This document shows, in pieces, positions 1-7,420 of a stretch of 16,790 bases of DNA. Position 1 is the first letter of the stretch, and every line of letters begins with the position of its first letter. The DNA is from CAYOEJ01 sp964403015 (GTDB lineage Bacteria; Actinomycetota; Actinomycetes; Actinomycetales; Actinomycetaceae): positions 1 through 16,790 of the forward strand of contig CAYOEJ010000035.1 of NCBI GenBank assembly GCA_964403015.1, written 5' to 3'. The notes beneath the pieces were generated by a model. That model worked only from the letters and a program-made list of their open reading frames with translations. It was not told the DNA's origin and did not search any database. The position numbers and the translations under genes were made by a program.

Positions 1-2201
1 CGTGGAGATGGCGAGTGGGAAGAAATCTCTTGGGATGAAGCTGCCCAGCTGATCGCTGATGAGTACACGAGGATTGTTGACGAATTCGGGCAAGAGTCCG
101 TGTACAACCAGTATGCGTCTGGTGTCACTGGTGGAAATATCACTCTGAATTCTTGGTCGCGTCTTCTGGGCCTAATGGGCGGGTACGTTGGATGGTACGG
201 GTCTTATTCGACATCGCAGATCACCCGATCGATGCCCTTCATGTACGGCGCCCGATTCGAATCTAATTCACTTGCCGACACAGAACATTCGAACCTGATC
301 ATCCAGTGGGGTAATAACCCCGTAGAAACCCGCATGTCCGGCGGAAACAACATGTGGAATGCTCTCAAGAGCAGACAGGACTATCGCGTTCGCACGATCG
401 TGATAGACCCAATATATTCCGAGACTGCACTGACAACTGCGGATGAGTGGGTTCCGATCCGGCCTGGAACTGACGCAGCCCTTGTTGCCGCCATCGCATA
501 CGTCTTAGTTGAGCAAGATCTCCACGATCAGGAGTTCCTTGATAAGTACTGTGTAGGCTTCGACGAAGAGACGCTCCCTGAAGGCGCACCGGAGAACGCT
601 TCTTATCGCTCGTACATCGAAGGCAAGGGCCCAGATGGCATTGAGAAGACTCCAGAGTGGGCTGAAGAAATCACAGGGATCCCGGCATCAAAGATTCGCC
701 AGCTAGCGAGGGAAATTGGAACCGCAAAACCTTGTGCAATCTTCCAAGGTTGGGGTCCGCAGCGCCAAGCAAATGGTGAGTACAACTGCCGCGCGATCAT
801 GATTCTTCCACTTATGACCGGCAATGTTGGAATCCCTGGCGGCTCCAACGGTTCTCGCGAAGGTACGATTCGATTTCCACTTTCACGGCTCCCTGCCGAG
901 AATCCCGTGGAAACTAAGATTCCAGCATTCAAGTGGACCGAAGCGATCGACCATGGAACAGAGCTGACTGAAACACGCGACGGTGTTCAAGGTCGCGAGA
1001 AACTTGAATCAAACTTCAAGATAATGTTCAACGTTGCAGGCAATATCAACCTTAATCAGCACTCCGATCTGAACTACACGCGGGAGCTACTGCGTGACGA
1101 CACGAAGTGCGAATTCATCGTTACTGTCGACAACCACATGACCGCCTCCGCAAGATATTCAGATCTGGTTCTACCCGGCACAACAAATGCAGAAGAAAAT
1201 GACTTCATCGCATCTGAATATGCCGGTGACACCGCGTACGCGATCATCGTNNNNNNNNNNNNNNNNNNNNNNNNNNNNNNNNNNNNNNNNNNNNNNNNNN
1301 NNNNNNNNNNNNNNNNNNNNNNNNNNNNNNNNNNNNNNNNNNNNNNNNNNAAAATGACTTCATCGCATCTGAATATGCCGGTGACACCGCGTACGCGATC
1401 ATCGTAAATAAAGCAATCGAACCGCTCTACGACACAAAGTCTCACTACGACATGTGCACGCTGATCGCAGAGAAGATGGGAATCAAGGACGAATTCACTG
1501 AGGGTCGCACGCAAGACGAGTGGCGTTCGCACCTCATTGATGAGACACGTAAAGAGATTCCAGATCTGTGGACCGAAGAGGAATTCAACGAGAAGGGCGT
1601 ATTCAGGATTAATAACCCAGACGGCACGTTCGTTGCTAACAAGGAGTACCGTGATGATCCCGAAGCCAATCCGCTAGAAACACCATCCGGCAAGATCGAA
1701 ATCTATTCTCAACAGCTTGCGGATCTAGCTGACGAGTGGGAGTTCCCTAACCCAGAAGATGGGGATGTCTTACTCCCGCTTCCTGAGTACGTCAAGACTT
1801 GGGAGTCCGCTGAAGATGCGAAGACGGATGAAAAATACCCACTCCAGTGCATCGGCCACCACTACAAGGGCCGCACCCACTCTTCATACGCAAGTGTTGA
1901 TTGGACCGTAGAAGCACATCCTCAGAAGCTGTGGATCAGTGTCCACGATGCCGAAGCGCGAGGAATTGAAAATGGGGATATCGTCCACGTTTTCAACGAT
2001 CGTGGTCGAATCCAGCTTCCCGCTCATGTGACACAGCGAATTATGCCGGGCGTGCTGTCCGTGCCCCAAGGCGCTTGGTATACGCCCGAAGGCGAGGTGG
2101 ATTCAGGAGGTTGCATCAACACACTCACGCGAATCCATCCATCGCCACTATCAAAGGGCAATCCCCAACACACGAATCTTGTACAAGTTGAGAAGGCGTA
2201 A
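1..2201 (+). CDS. dmsA: DmsA-type DMSO reductase catalytic subunit, copy 1 (5'-partial, interrupted by an artefactual N gap)
   Basis: Molybdopterin catalytic subunit of a respiratory DMSO/N-oxide reductase, expected on the outer face of the membrane. The reading frame is open from base 1, so the start, Tat signal and Fe-S cysteines lie upstream, about 145 codons by comparison with the downstream copy. Seen: the YGSYS segment with the presumed molybdenum-ligand Ser (codon 208-210), WGNNPVETRMSGG, IRPGTDAAL, DKYCVGFDEE, QGWGPQRQANGE, TGNVGIPGG and the C-terminal NPLETPSGKIEIYS and VQVEKA blocks, all diagnostic of the DmsA branch. The frame is broken only by 100 N and a duplicated 55-mer. Removing 1251-1405 joins GT+A into a Val codon and continues as NKAIEPLYD, matching copy 2 residue for residue in register. 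It lies 5 bp before dmsB. By eye about 60% identical to copy 2, and more AT-rich. The true substrate (DMSO, TMAO, methionine or biotin sulfoxide) cannot be read from sequence. Confidence 0.93.
1196..1405. repeat. Exact 55-bp direct repeat flanking the N gap (contig-overlap artefact)
   Basis: Bases 1196-1250 and 1351-1405 are identical over 55 positions, beginning AAAATGACTTCATC and ending CGATCATCGT. The match ends precisely at both edges of the N run on the gap side, as expected when two contigs end in the same k-mer (55 is a common assembler k). Collapsing the copies restores the dmsA frame, because 155 bases removed shifts the frame by exactly the 2 positions needed. Confidence 0.95.
1251..1350. 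other. Assembly gap of exactly 100 N inside dmsA copy 1
   Basis: One hundred consecutive N, the conventional length for a scaffold gap of unknown size. Both flanks end in the same 55 bases, so the two contigs overlap and the real distance is negative: the intact gene is obtained by deleting 155 bases. No biological insertion needs to be assumed. Confidence 0.97.
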
Positions 2202-2206
2202 TAATC

Positions 2207-2875
2207 ATGTCGATAGCAAATGAATTCAGAACCGCCACTGGCGGTAGCGGGGTCGAAGCTGGTGGCAACTACGGCTTTTTCTTCGACCAAGAAATGTGCA
2301 ATGGGTGTAAGGCGTGTCAGATTGCTTGTAAGGATAAGCATGATTTGCCGATTGGGGTGAATTGGCGCCGCGTTGTCGAGTACACGGGCGGAAGCTGGCA
2401 GAAGTCTGGCAATGCCTATACGCCGAACATCTTTTCCTATTACACGTCGATTGCGTGTAATCATTGTGAGAATCCGGTGTGTATGCAGGTGTGTCCGACG
2501 ACGGCGATGACCCAGCGTGAAGATGGCACCTTGTATGTGGATGACGATAAGTGTGTGGGTTGTCGGTATTGTGAGTGGGCGTGTCCGTATTCGGCTCCGC
2601 AGTTCAATGCTGAGACGGGCAACATGACAAAGTGCGACCTGTGTTACGACTACCGTGAAACTGGTCAGGATCCGGCCTGTGTGTCTGCGTGTCCCTCCCG
2701 TGCTCTTGATTGGGGTCCGATTGAAGACCTGCGTGCCGAGTATGGCACCGAGGACGGTATTGCCCCGCTCCCTGACCCCTCGATCACCAAGCCTCATTTG
2801 GTGATTCATCCGCATCGTGATGCTCAGGCCTGGAGTGATGGTACTGGCACGATTGCTAACCCGAAGGAGATCTGA
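2207..2875 (+). CDS. dmsB: DmsB-type four-cluster iron-sulfur electron-transfer subunit, copy 1
   Basis: Carries electrons from the membrane anchor to the catalytic subunit. The 222-residue product has the four cysteine groups of the DmsB/NrfC family: CNGCKACQIAC, CNHCENPVCMQVC, CVGCRYCEWACP and CDLC followed by CVSACP, enough for four [4Fe-4S] clusters. No signal peptide is visible; in this family the subunit is exported together with Tat-bearing DmsA. The ATG follows the dmsA stop by 5 bp, with an AAGG about 10 bases upstream inside the end of dmsA. The product has a ~10-residue longer N-terminus than copy 2 and about 84% identity to it over ~203 residues (hand count). Codon choice in 2290-2620 is rich in TGT, GTG and CCG codons, unlike dmsA just upstream. 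The last codons also encode the ribosome binding site of dmsC. Confidence 0.95.
   Translation: MSIANEFRTATGGSGVEAGGNYGFFFDQEMCNGCKACQIACKDKHDLPIGVNWRRVVEYTGGSWQKSGNAYTPNIFSYYTSIACNHCENPVCMQVCPTTAMTQREDGTLYVDDDKCVGCRYCEWACPYSAPQFNAETGNMTKCDLCYDYRETGQDPACVSACPSRALDWGPIEDLRAEYGTEDGIAPLPDPSITKPHLVIHPHRDAQAWSDGTGTIANPKEI
2864..2869 (+). promoter_or_regulatory. Ribosome binding site of dmsC copy 1, inside the end of dmsB
   Basis: AAGGAG is formed by the Lys-Glu codons of the DmsB C-terminus (NPKEI-stop), 8 bases before the dmsC ATG. The dmsB stop and dmsC start are separated by 2 bases, so translation of the two is probably coupled. Confidence 0.85.
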
Positions 2876-2877
2876 TC

Positions 2878-4029
2878 ATGAATCTTCACGAACTCCCCAT
2901 GATCATCTTTACCGTGCTGGCTCAAATGTCAGTCGGTGCTTTCCTTATCCTTGGCGTGGTCCAACTGTGGCTATCAGCCAAGACTGACCAAAAGACGGCA
3001 GATCGGTTAACGGTCCCGATCGTGTACGTGATCGGTGCGACCCTGGTGTTGGGTTTGATCGCGTCCATGTTCCACATGAATGACGTCTCCAACGTGCTCA
3101 ACGTTTTCCGTCACGTGGGTTCCTCATGGCTCTCACGCGAGATCGTCTTCGGTATCTTGTTTGCCGGGTTCGGTTTCTTGTTCGCGCTCATGCAATGGTT
3201 CCGAATCGGTTCGACCACGATCCGTCAGATCATCGCCGCGATCACCGCCCTGTTCGGTATCGCGTTAATTATCTCCATGGCGATGATCTACATGACCCTA
3301 GACGCGGTACCAGCCTGGGATACCCCCATCGTGGTCCTACACTTCTTCGGTACCGCCATCATGCTCGGCGCCCTCGCCGTAGCAGCAGCACAACTCGTCA
3401 CCGCCATGATCCGCCTGCGCACCACCAAACGCGAGCACGGCGAGCTCGAGCACAACACTTACGTCGAGCACGATGATGAGCGTGACTCCGTCCGTGAACG
3501 CGAACCCGCCCTCGTCGGCGCCACCGCTGCGGATAGCTCTACCACGCCAGCCACAACCACTACCTCCACCATGACGAGTGACAGGCCCGCACGGGTGGCC
3601 GACAGCAATGAGGGCAAGGATACGTTGGGTATTCGTCGTAATACCCAGGCGATCAACGCCCCCACCACCGATACCGAATGGAACCTGGTGCGTCGCATGG
3701 TTCAAGGACTAGCAATCCTGGCCGCGATCACCGGGGTGATCATCTTGATCTCCTACATCTTCCACATCCTCAACCTAGCCACCGGTAACCCCACCGCCCA
3801 AGCATCCGCTGAGGCATTCACCGGAACCTTCTTCATCATCCGCCTCGCCCTCCTAGGACTCGCAGCCATCGTGCTCGCCATCTTCATCTACAAAATGGCA
3901 GGCCAGGCCGTCCGCGAGAACCCGGCAGCACTCACCACTCTCGTCACGATCGCCTTCCTCCTCGTCCTGGCTAGCGAACTCATGGGCCGCTCCCTACACT
4001 ACGACTCCATGCAACGCATCGGAATATAG
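2878..4029 (+). CDS. dmsC: DmsC-type membrane anchor subunit, copy 1, with long hydrophilic linker
   Basis: Integral membrane subunit that anchors DmsAB and oxidises menaquinol. The 383 residues contain eight hydrophobic segments at about 8-32, 44-66, 86-107, 116-139, 150-176, 274-298, 316-338 and 350-369, the DmsC arrangement, with the conserved WLSREIVFGILFAG block and the terminal GRSLHYDSM. The family's E. coli member is about 287 residues. The extra length is a charged, Ser/Thr-rich linker at about 179-272 between segments 5 and 6, containing ADSSTTPATTTTSTMTS. If E. coli topology holds, that loop is cytoplasmic. The first 180 residues are about 80% identical to copy 2; the linker is not alignable and is ~40 residues longer. 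The start is fixed by the AAGGAG 8 bases upstream. Last gene of the first dms operon. Confidence 0.93.
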   Translation: MNLHELPMIIFTVLAQMSVGAFLILGVVQLWLSAKTDQKTADRLTVPIVYVIGATLVLGLIASMFHMNDVSNVLNVFRHVGSSWLSREIVFGILFAGFGFLFALMQWFRIGSTTIRQIIAAITALFGIALIISMAMIYMTLDAVPAWDTPIVVLHFFGTAIMLGALAVAAAQLVTAMIRLRTTKREHGELEHNTYVEHDDERDSVREREPALVGATAADSSTTPATTTTSTMTSDRPARVADSNEGKDTLGIRRNTQAINAPTTDTEWNLVRRMVQGLAILAAITGVIILISYIFHILNLATGNPTAQASAEAFTGTFFIIRLALLGLAAIVLAIFIYKMAGQAVRENPAALTTLVTIAFLLVLASELMGRSLHYDSMQRIGI

Positions 4030-4080
4030 GGACTGTGCCTTTCGCTAAGATGGTGAACGGTTAAAAATTCAATAAAAAGA

Positions 4081-4110
4081 TTGGGCGTCGCTAAGATTAG
4101 CGACGCCCAA
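4081..4110 (+). terminator. Hairpin terminator after the first dms operon
   Basis: Perfect 13-bp inverted repeat TTGGGCGTCGCTA, loop AGAT, TAGCGACGCCCAA, 51 bases after the dmsC stop. It is preceded by an A-rich stretch (4062-4079) and followed by a weak T-rich tail (CTTGTTGCCATTTCTTG). The better U-tract would be on the minus strand, so it may act in both directions, although no minus-strand gene faces it. Confidence 0.75.
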
Positions 4111-4223
4111 CTTGTTGCCATTTCTTGACTCGTCCTATATTCGCAACAAAAGTCTTTCACTATTCTGACCTGCAAAAACACTCTTTATTCGGACAACTTC
4201 CAAAAATTCGGGATTACGACTAA

Positions 4224-4272
4224 GCGACATATGTCATCTGCGGGTTATGGTAGATGAGACGCATGATGTCGC
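4224..4272 (+). promoter_or_regulatory. Possible leader stem-loop or operator upstream of the second dmsA
   Basis: The 4030-4299 spacer (270 bp) holds the terminator above and must carry the promoter of the second dms operon. Seen here: GCGACAT (4224-4230) pairs with ATGTCGC (4266-4272). Inside it TCATCT (4234-4239) pairs with AGATGA (4252-4257), giving a nested stem. The left arm also contains the 10-bp DNA palindrome GACATATGTC (4226-4235). It ends 27 bases before the ATG. I found no convincing -35/-10 pair and no FNR-like TTGAT-N4-ATCAA site. Whether this is an RNA structure, a protein site or chance is open. Confidence 0.3.
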
Positions 4273-4299
4273 AGCCCTTCGAACGAATTGGTGAACGAT

Positions 4300-6768
4300 A
4301 TGACACAGACACTTCCAGTTAACGAGCAGGCCCAGAGCGGCCCCTCGCGACGTTCCTTCTTGAAATGGTCCGCCGTTGCTGCGGGTGCGACAGGACTCGT
4401 CGCCACCACACGTGACCTTGGTATGCCATCTGCAGCAGCTGCAGCTGAGAATTCCCACGGAATGCCTGACGCTGACAAAACTGTATGGTCAGCATGCATC
4501 GTCAACTGCGGTTCACGATGCCCTCTCCGGTTCCAGGTTAAGGACGGCCAAGTCGTCCGCGTACTTCCGGATAACACCGGTGACGACTCGGATATGCTGA
4601 ACCGCAATATCATCGCATGCCCGCGCGGCCGTAACTTCCGCCAGCGCATCTACAATCCCGATCGCATTAAGACACCACTGCGTCGCGTCGAGGGAGCGAA
4701 GCGCTCTGAGGGCAAGTTTGAAGAGATCTCTTGGGAAGAGGCTCTCGACACCATTGCCGAGAAGCTGAAGTATACCTACGACACCTATGGCCCCGAAGCC
4801 ATTCACAAGACGTACGGCACGGGTGTATGGAATGCCCACCTCGCTTATTCCGGGGGATGGTACCGCCTCTTTAACCTCCTCGGTGGGTACCTAGGCACTT
4901 ACGGAAACTACTCCTACCTGCAGATTTCGCAGTGTTCACGCTACGTTTACGGCGCACCGGACGAGCAGATCTCAAACTCCTACGAGGACTCGATTGAGAA
5001 TTCGAAGCTCCTCGTGCTCTGGGGTAACAACCCGCAAGAAACACGCATGTCAGGCGGCGGCCTTGCCTACACCTCCCTAGAGGCTCGTAAGCGTGGTCTC
5101 AAGGTGATCGTAATCGATCCTCGCTACTCGGATTCGGCGTCACTGCTCGCCGATGACTGGTACGCCATCCGCCCGGGTACCGACGCCGCTCTGGTTGCCG
5201 GCCTCGTTCACGTCATGATCAACGAAGATCTTCACGATCAGGACTTCCTCGATAAGTACTGTGTGGGCTTCGATGAAGAGCACATGCCCGATGGCGCACC
5301 GGAGAACGCATCCTACCGCGCCTACATCGATGGCACGGGCTACGACAAGATTGAAAAGACGCCAGAGTGGGCAGCAGACATCACCGGTATCCCTGCCAAC
5401 CGCATTCGCAAGCTTGCGCGTGAAATCGCCCAAGCAAAGCCGGCAAACATCTGTCAGGGCTGGGGGCCGCAGCGTCACGCGAATGGTGAGAATCAGGCGA
5501 ACGCTATCCACATCCTCGCTGCAATCACCGGCAACGTCGGTATTCCTGGCGGTGGCACGGGCGGTCGTGAAGGCTACTACTGGCCCACGTCGGTCTCACT
5601 TCCCGATGGCACCAACCCTGTAGAAACCTCCATCTCGGTCTACGGCTGGACTGACGCAATTGACCGCCCCGAAGAGCTCACGGCTACCAAGGACGGCATT
5701 CGTGGAGCCGACAAGCTCTCTACCGGCATCAAGTTCATGCTCTGCTATGGCTCGAACATGCTGGCCTCACAGCACTCGGACATTAACCGAACCCGCGAGA
5801 TTCTGGATGACGAGAGCAAGTGCGAGTTCATCGTCGGCATGGATAACCAAATGACGGCTTCCATGAAGCTCTGCGACATTGTCCTTCCAGATACATCCTC
5901 GGCAGAGCGTTGGGACCTCATCCCGTCCGAATACACTGGCGAAACGGCGTACCTCATCATGGGCGAGAAGGCTATTGAGCCCCTGTATGACTCGCGCCCC
6001 GCTCTCGAGGTGACCTCACAGCTCGCGCACCGCCTCGGCGTCGGCGACGAGTTCGACGACGGAAAGAAGAACACCGAGGACTGGGCTCGCTTCATAATGG
6101 AAGAAAGCCAGAAGGCCGACGACCGGTTCCCTGAGTTCGACGATCTTCGCGAGAAGGGCGTCCACCGCTACTTCCGCGAAGGCGGCGAGTACACCGTGCC
6201 GCTCAAGGAGTTCCGCGAGGATCCTGAAGCGAATCCGCTGGAGACGCCGTCGGGCAAGATCGAGATCTACTCGACTCTACTCGCTGATATTGCGGATGAA
6301 TGGGAGTTCCCATCTGGTCTCGCAGGCGACGTGGTGACCCCGATCCCGGCTCACGTGGATACGTGGGAAGGGGCCATCGAGGCCCGTGAGAACGCGGAAT
6401 TCCCACTCCAGTGCTTCGGTCACCACTATAAGGGTCGCACCCACTCCACCTACGGCAACCTCACCAAGCTTCGTGAGGCACATCCACAGAAGGTCTGGAT
6501 TAACACTCTCGACGCAGCAGATCGCGGCATCGAGAACAATGACTCGATCACGATCTTTAACGGTCGTGGAAAGATCAAGTCGCAAGCATTTGTCACACCA
6601 CGTATCGCACCGGGAGTCATTTCGGTCCCACAGGGTGCGTGGTTGGAGATCAATAGCGATGGCATAGACGAAGGTGGAGCGGTCAATATGCTTACGTCTC
6701 AGCACCCCACACCACTGGCGAAGGGCAACGCTCAGCACACCGCCCTCGTCCAGGTTGAGAAAGCCTAA
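4300..6768 (+). CDS. dmsA: DmsA-type DMSO reductase catalytic subunit, copy 2 (complete)
   Basis: Tat-exported molybdopterin catalytic subunit of a respiratory S-/N-oxide reductase. From ATG 4300 it is 822 residues, close to E. coli DmsA. Order of features: Tat signal with SRRSFLK near residue 20, a hydrophobic stretch and Ala-rich end near 46-50; [4Fe-4S] cysteines C66, C70, C74 and C107 (CIVNCGSRC then ACPRGR); molybdenum-ligand candidate Ser205 in YGNYS; WGNNPQETRMSGGG; IRPGTDAAL; QGWGPQRHANGE; C-terminal dinucleotide-binding region with GHHYKGRTHSTYG and LVQVEKA. TTG 4288 and GTG 4291 are also in frame, but ATG 4300 has GGTGA 5 bases upstream and keeps a normal Tat N-region. First gene of the second dms operon, 11 bp before dmsB. 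DMSO is assumed from family; the substrate is not shown. Confidence 0.95.
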   Translation: MTQTLPVNEQAQSGPSRRSFLKWSAVAAGATGLVATTRDLGMPSAAAAAENSHGMPDADKTVWSACIVNCGSRCPLRFQVKDGQVVRVLPDNTGDDSDMLNRNIIACPRGRNFRQRIYNPDRIKTPLRRVEGAKRSEGKFEEISWEEALDTIAEKLKYTYDTYGPEAIHKTYGTGVWNAHLAYSGGWYRLFNLLGGYLGTYGNYSYLQISQCSRYVYGAPDEQISNSYEDSIENSKLLVLWGNNPQETRMSGGGLAYTSLEARKRGLKVIVIDPRYSDSASLLADDWYAIRPGTDAALVAGLVHVMINEDLHDQDFLDKYCVGFDEEHMPDGAPENASYRAYIDGTGYDKIEKTPEWAADITGIPANRIRKLAREIAQAKPANICQGWGPQRHANGENQANAIHILAAITGNVGIPGGGTGGREGYYWPTSVSLPDGTNPVETSISVYGWTDAIDRPEELTATKDGIRGADKLSTGIKFMLCYGSNMLASQHSDINRTREILDDESKCEFIVGMDNQMTASMKLCDIVLPDTSSAERWDLIPSEYTGETAYLIMGEKAIEPLYDSRPALEVTSQLAHRLGVGDEFDDGKKNTEDWARFIMEESQKADDRFPEFDDLREKGVHRYFREGGEYTVPLKEFREDPEANPLETPSGKIEIYSTLLADIADEWEFPSGLAGDVVTPIPAHVDTWEGAIEARENAEFPLQCFGHHYKGRTHSTYGNLTKLREAHPQKVWINTLDAADRGIENNDSITIFNGRGKIKSQAFVTPRIAPGVISVPQGAWLEINSDGIDEGGAVNMLTSQHPTPLAKGNAQHTALVQVEKA

Positions 6769-6779
6769 GGAGTACTCAC

Positions 6780-7418
6780 ATGACTGAGAATGCAACAGTT
6801 GCCGGTGCAAATTACGGCTTCTACTTTAACCAGGACGGCTGCAACGGCTGTAAGGCCTGCCAGATTGCCTGTAAGGACAAGCACGATCTTCCAGTTGGCA
6901 TTAACTGGCGTCGCGTTGTCGAGTACACGGGTGGTTCGTGGCAAAAGTCTGGCAATACGTTCGAGCCGAACGTGTTCTCCTACTACACGTCGATTTCTTG
7001 CAACCACTGTGAGAACCCGGTGTGTATGCAGGTCTGCCCCACCACGGCCATGAGCCAACGTGAAGACGGCACGGTCTATGTGAACGACGACAAGTGTGTG
7101 GGTTGCCGCTATTGCGAGTGGGCCTGCCCGTACTCGGCTCCGCAGTTCAACGCTGAGACTGGCCACATGTCCAAGTGCGACCTGTGCTACGACTACCGCG
7201 AGACCGGCCAGGATCCGGCCTGTGTTGACGCGTGTCCGCTGCGTGCCCTCGACTGGGGACCCATCGAAGAGCTCCGCGAGAAGTACGGAACTGAAGCGGG
7301 TATTGCACCACTTCCAGATCCGTCCATTACGAAGCCGCGACTCGTTCTCACCGCACACCACAACGCTCAGCACTGGAGCGAAGGCACTGGTGCGATTGCT
7401 AATCCGAAGGAGATCTGA
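6780..7418 (+). CDS. dmsB: DmsB-type four-cluster iron-sulfur subunit, copy 2
   Basis: Electron-transfer subunit of the second reductase. The 212 residues carry four cysteine groups, CNGCKACQIAC, CNHCENPVCMQVC, CVGCRYCEWACP and CDLC with CVDACP, for four [4Fe-4S] clusters. The start is decided by a good AAGGAG at 6767-6772, which overlaps the dmsA stop and sits 7 bases before the ATG. No signal peptide, as usual for this hitch-hiking subunit. Compared with copy 1 the N-terminus is about 10 residues shorter, and some 32 of ~203 aligned residues differ, mostly conservatively and outside the cysteine groups. The C-terminus again ends NPKEI and supplies the dmsC ribosome binding site. Confidence 0.95.
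   Translation: MTENATVAGANYGFYFNQDGCNGCKACQIACKDKHDLPVGINWRRVVEYTGGSWQKSGNTFEPNVFSYYTSISCNHCENPVCMQVCPTTAMSQREDGTVYVNDDKCVGCRYCEWACPYSAPQFNAETGHMSKCDLCYDYRETGQDPACVDACPLRALDWGPIEELREKYGTEAGIAPLPDPSITKPRLVLTAHHNAQHWSEGTGAIANPKEI
7407..7412 (+). promoter_or_regulatory. Ribosome binding site of dmsC copy 2, inside the end of dmsB
   Basis: AAGGAG within the Lys-Glu codons before the dmsB stop, 8 bases before the dmsC ATG. The 28 bases 7404-7431 are identical to 2861-2888 of copy 1, including the synonymous positions. Confidence 0.85.
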
Positions 7419-7420
7419 TC

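Noticed and set aside
100..1407. Two separate genes (100-1407 and 1452-2201) for the first DmsA
   Set aside because: They are halves of one gene split by the N run and duplicated 55-mer; collapsing restores one frame colinear with the second DmsA.
2024..2815. Long minus-strand open frames opposite both dmsB genes (also 6765-7373)
   Set aside because: They appear in both copies only because the opposite strand of the conserved Cys-rich coding sequence lacks stops; the dmsB product is unmistakable on the plus strand and the antisense products resemble nothing I know.
4288..4299. TTG 4288 or GTG 4291 as start of the second dmsA
   Set aside because: No Shine-Dalgarno precedes them, while ATG 4300 has GGTGA at 5-base spacing and still gives a complete Tat signal. 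Not fully excluded.
4111..4299. FNR/CRP-type or other oxygen-sensor box upstream of the second dms operon
   Set aside because: I looked for TTGAT-N4-ATCAA-like dyads and found none; only the short nested repeats reported above.
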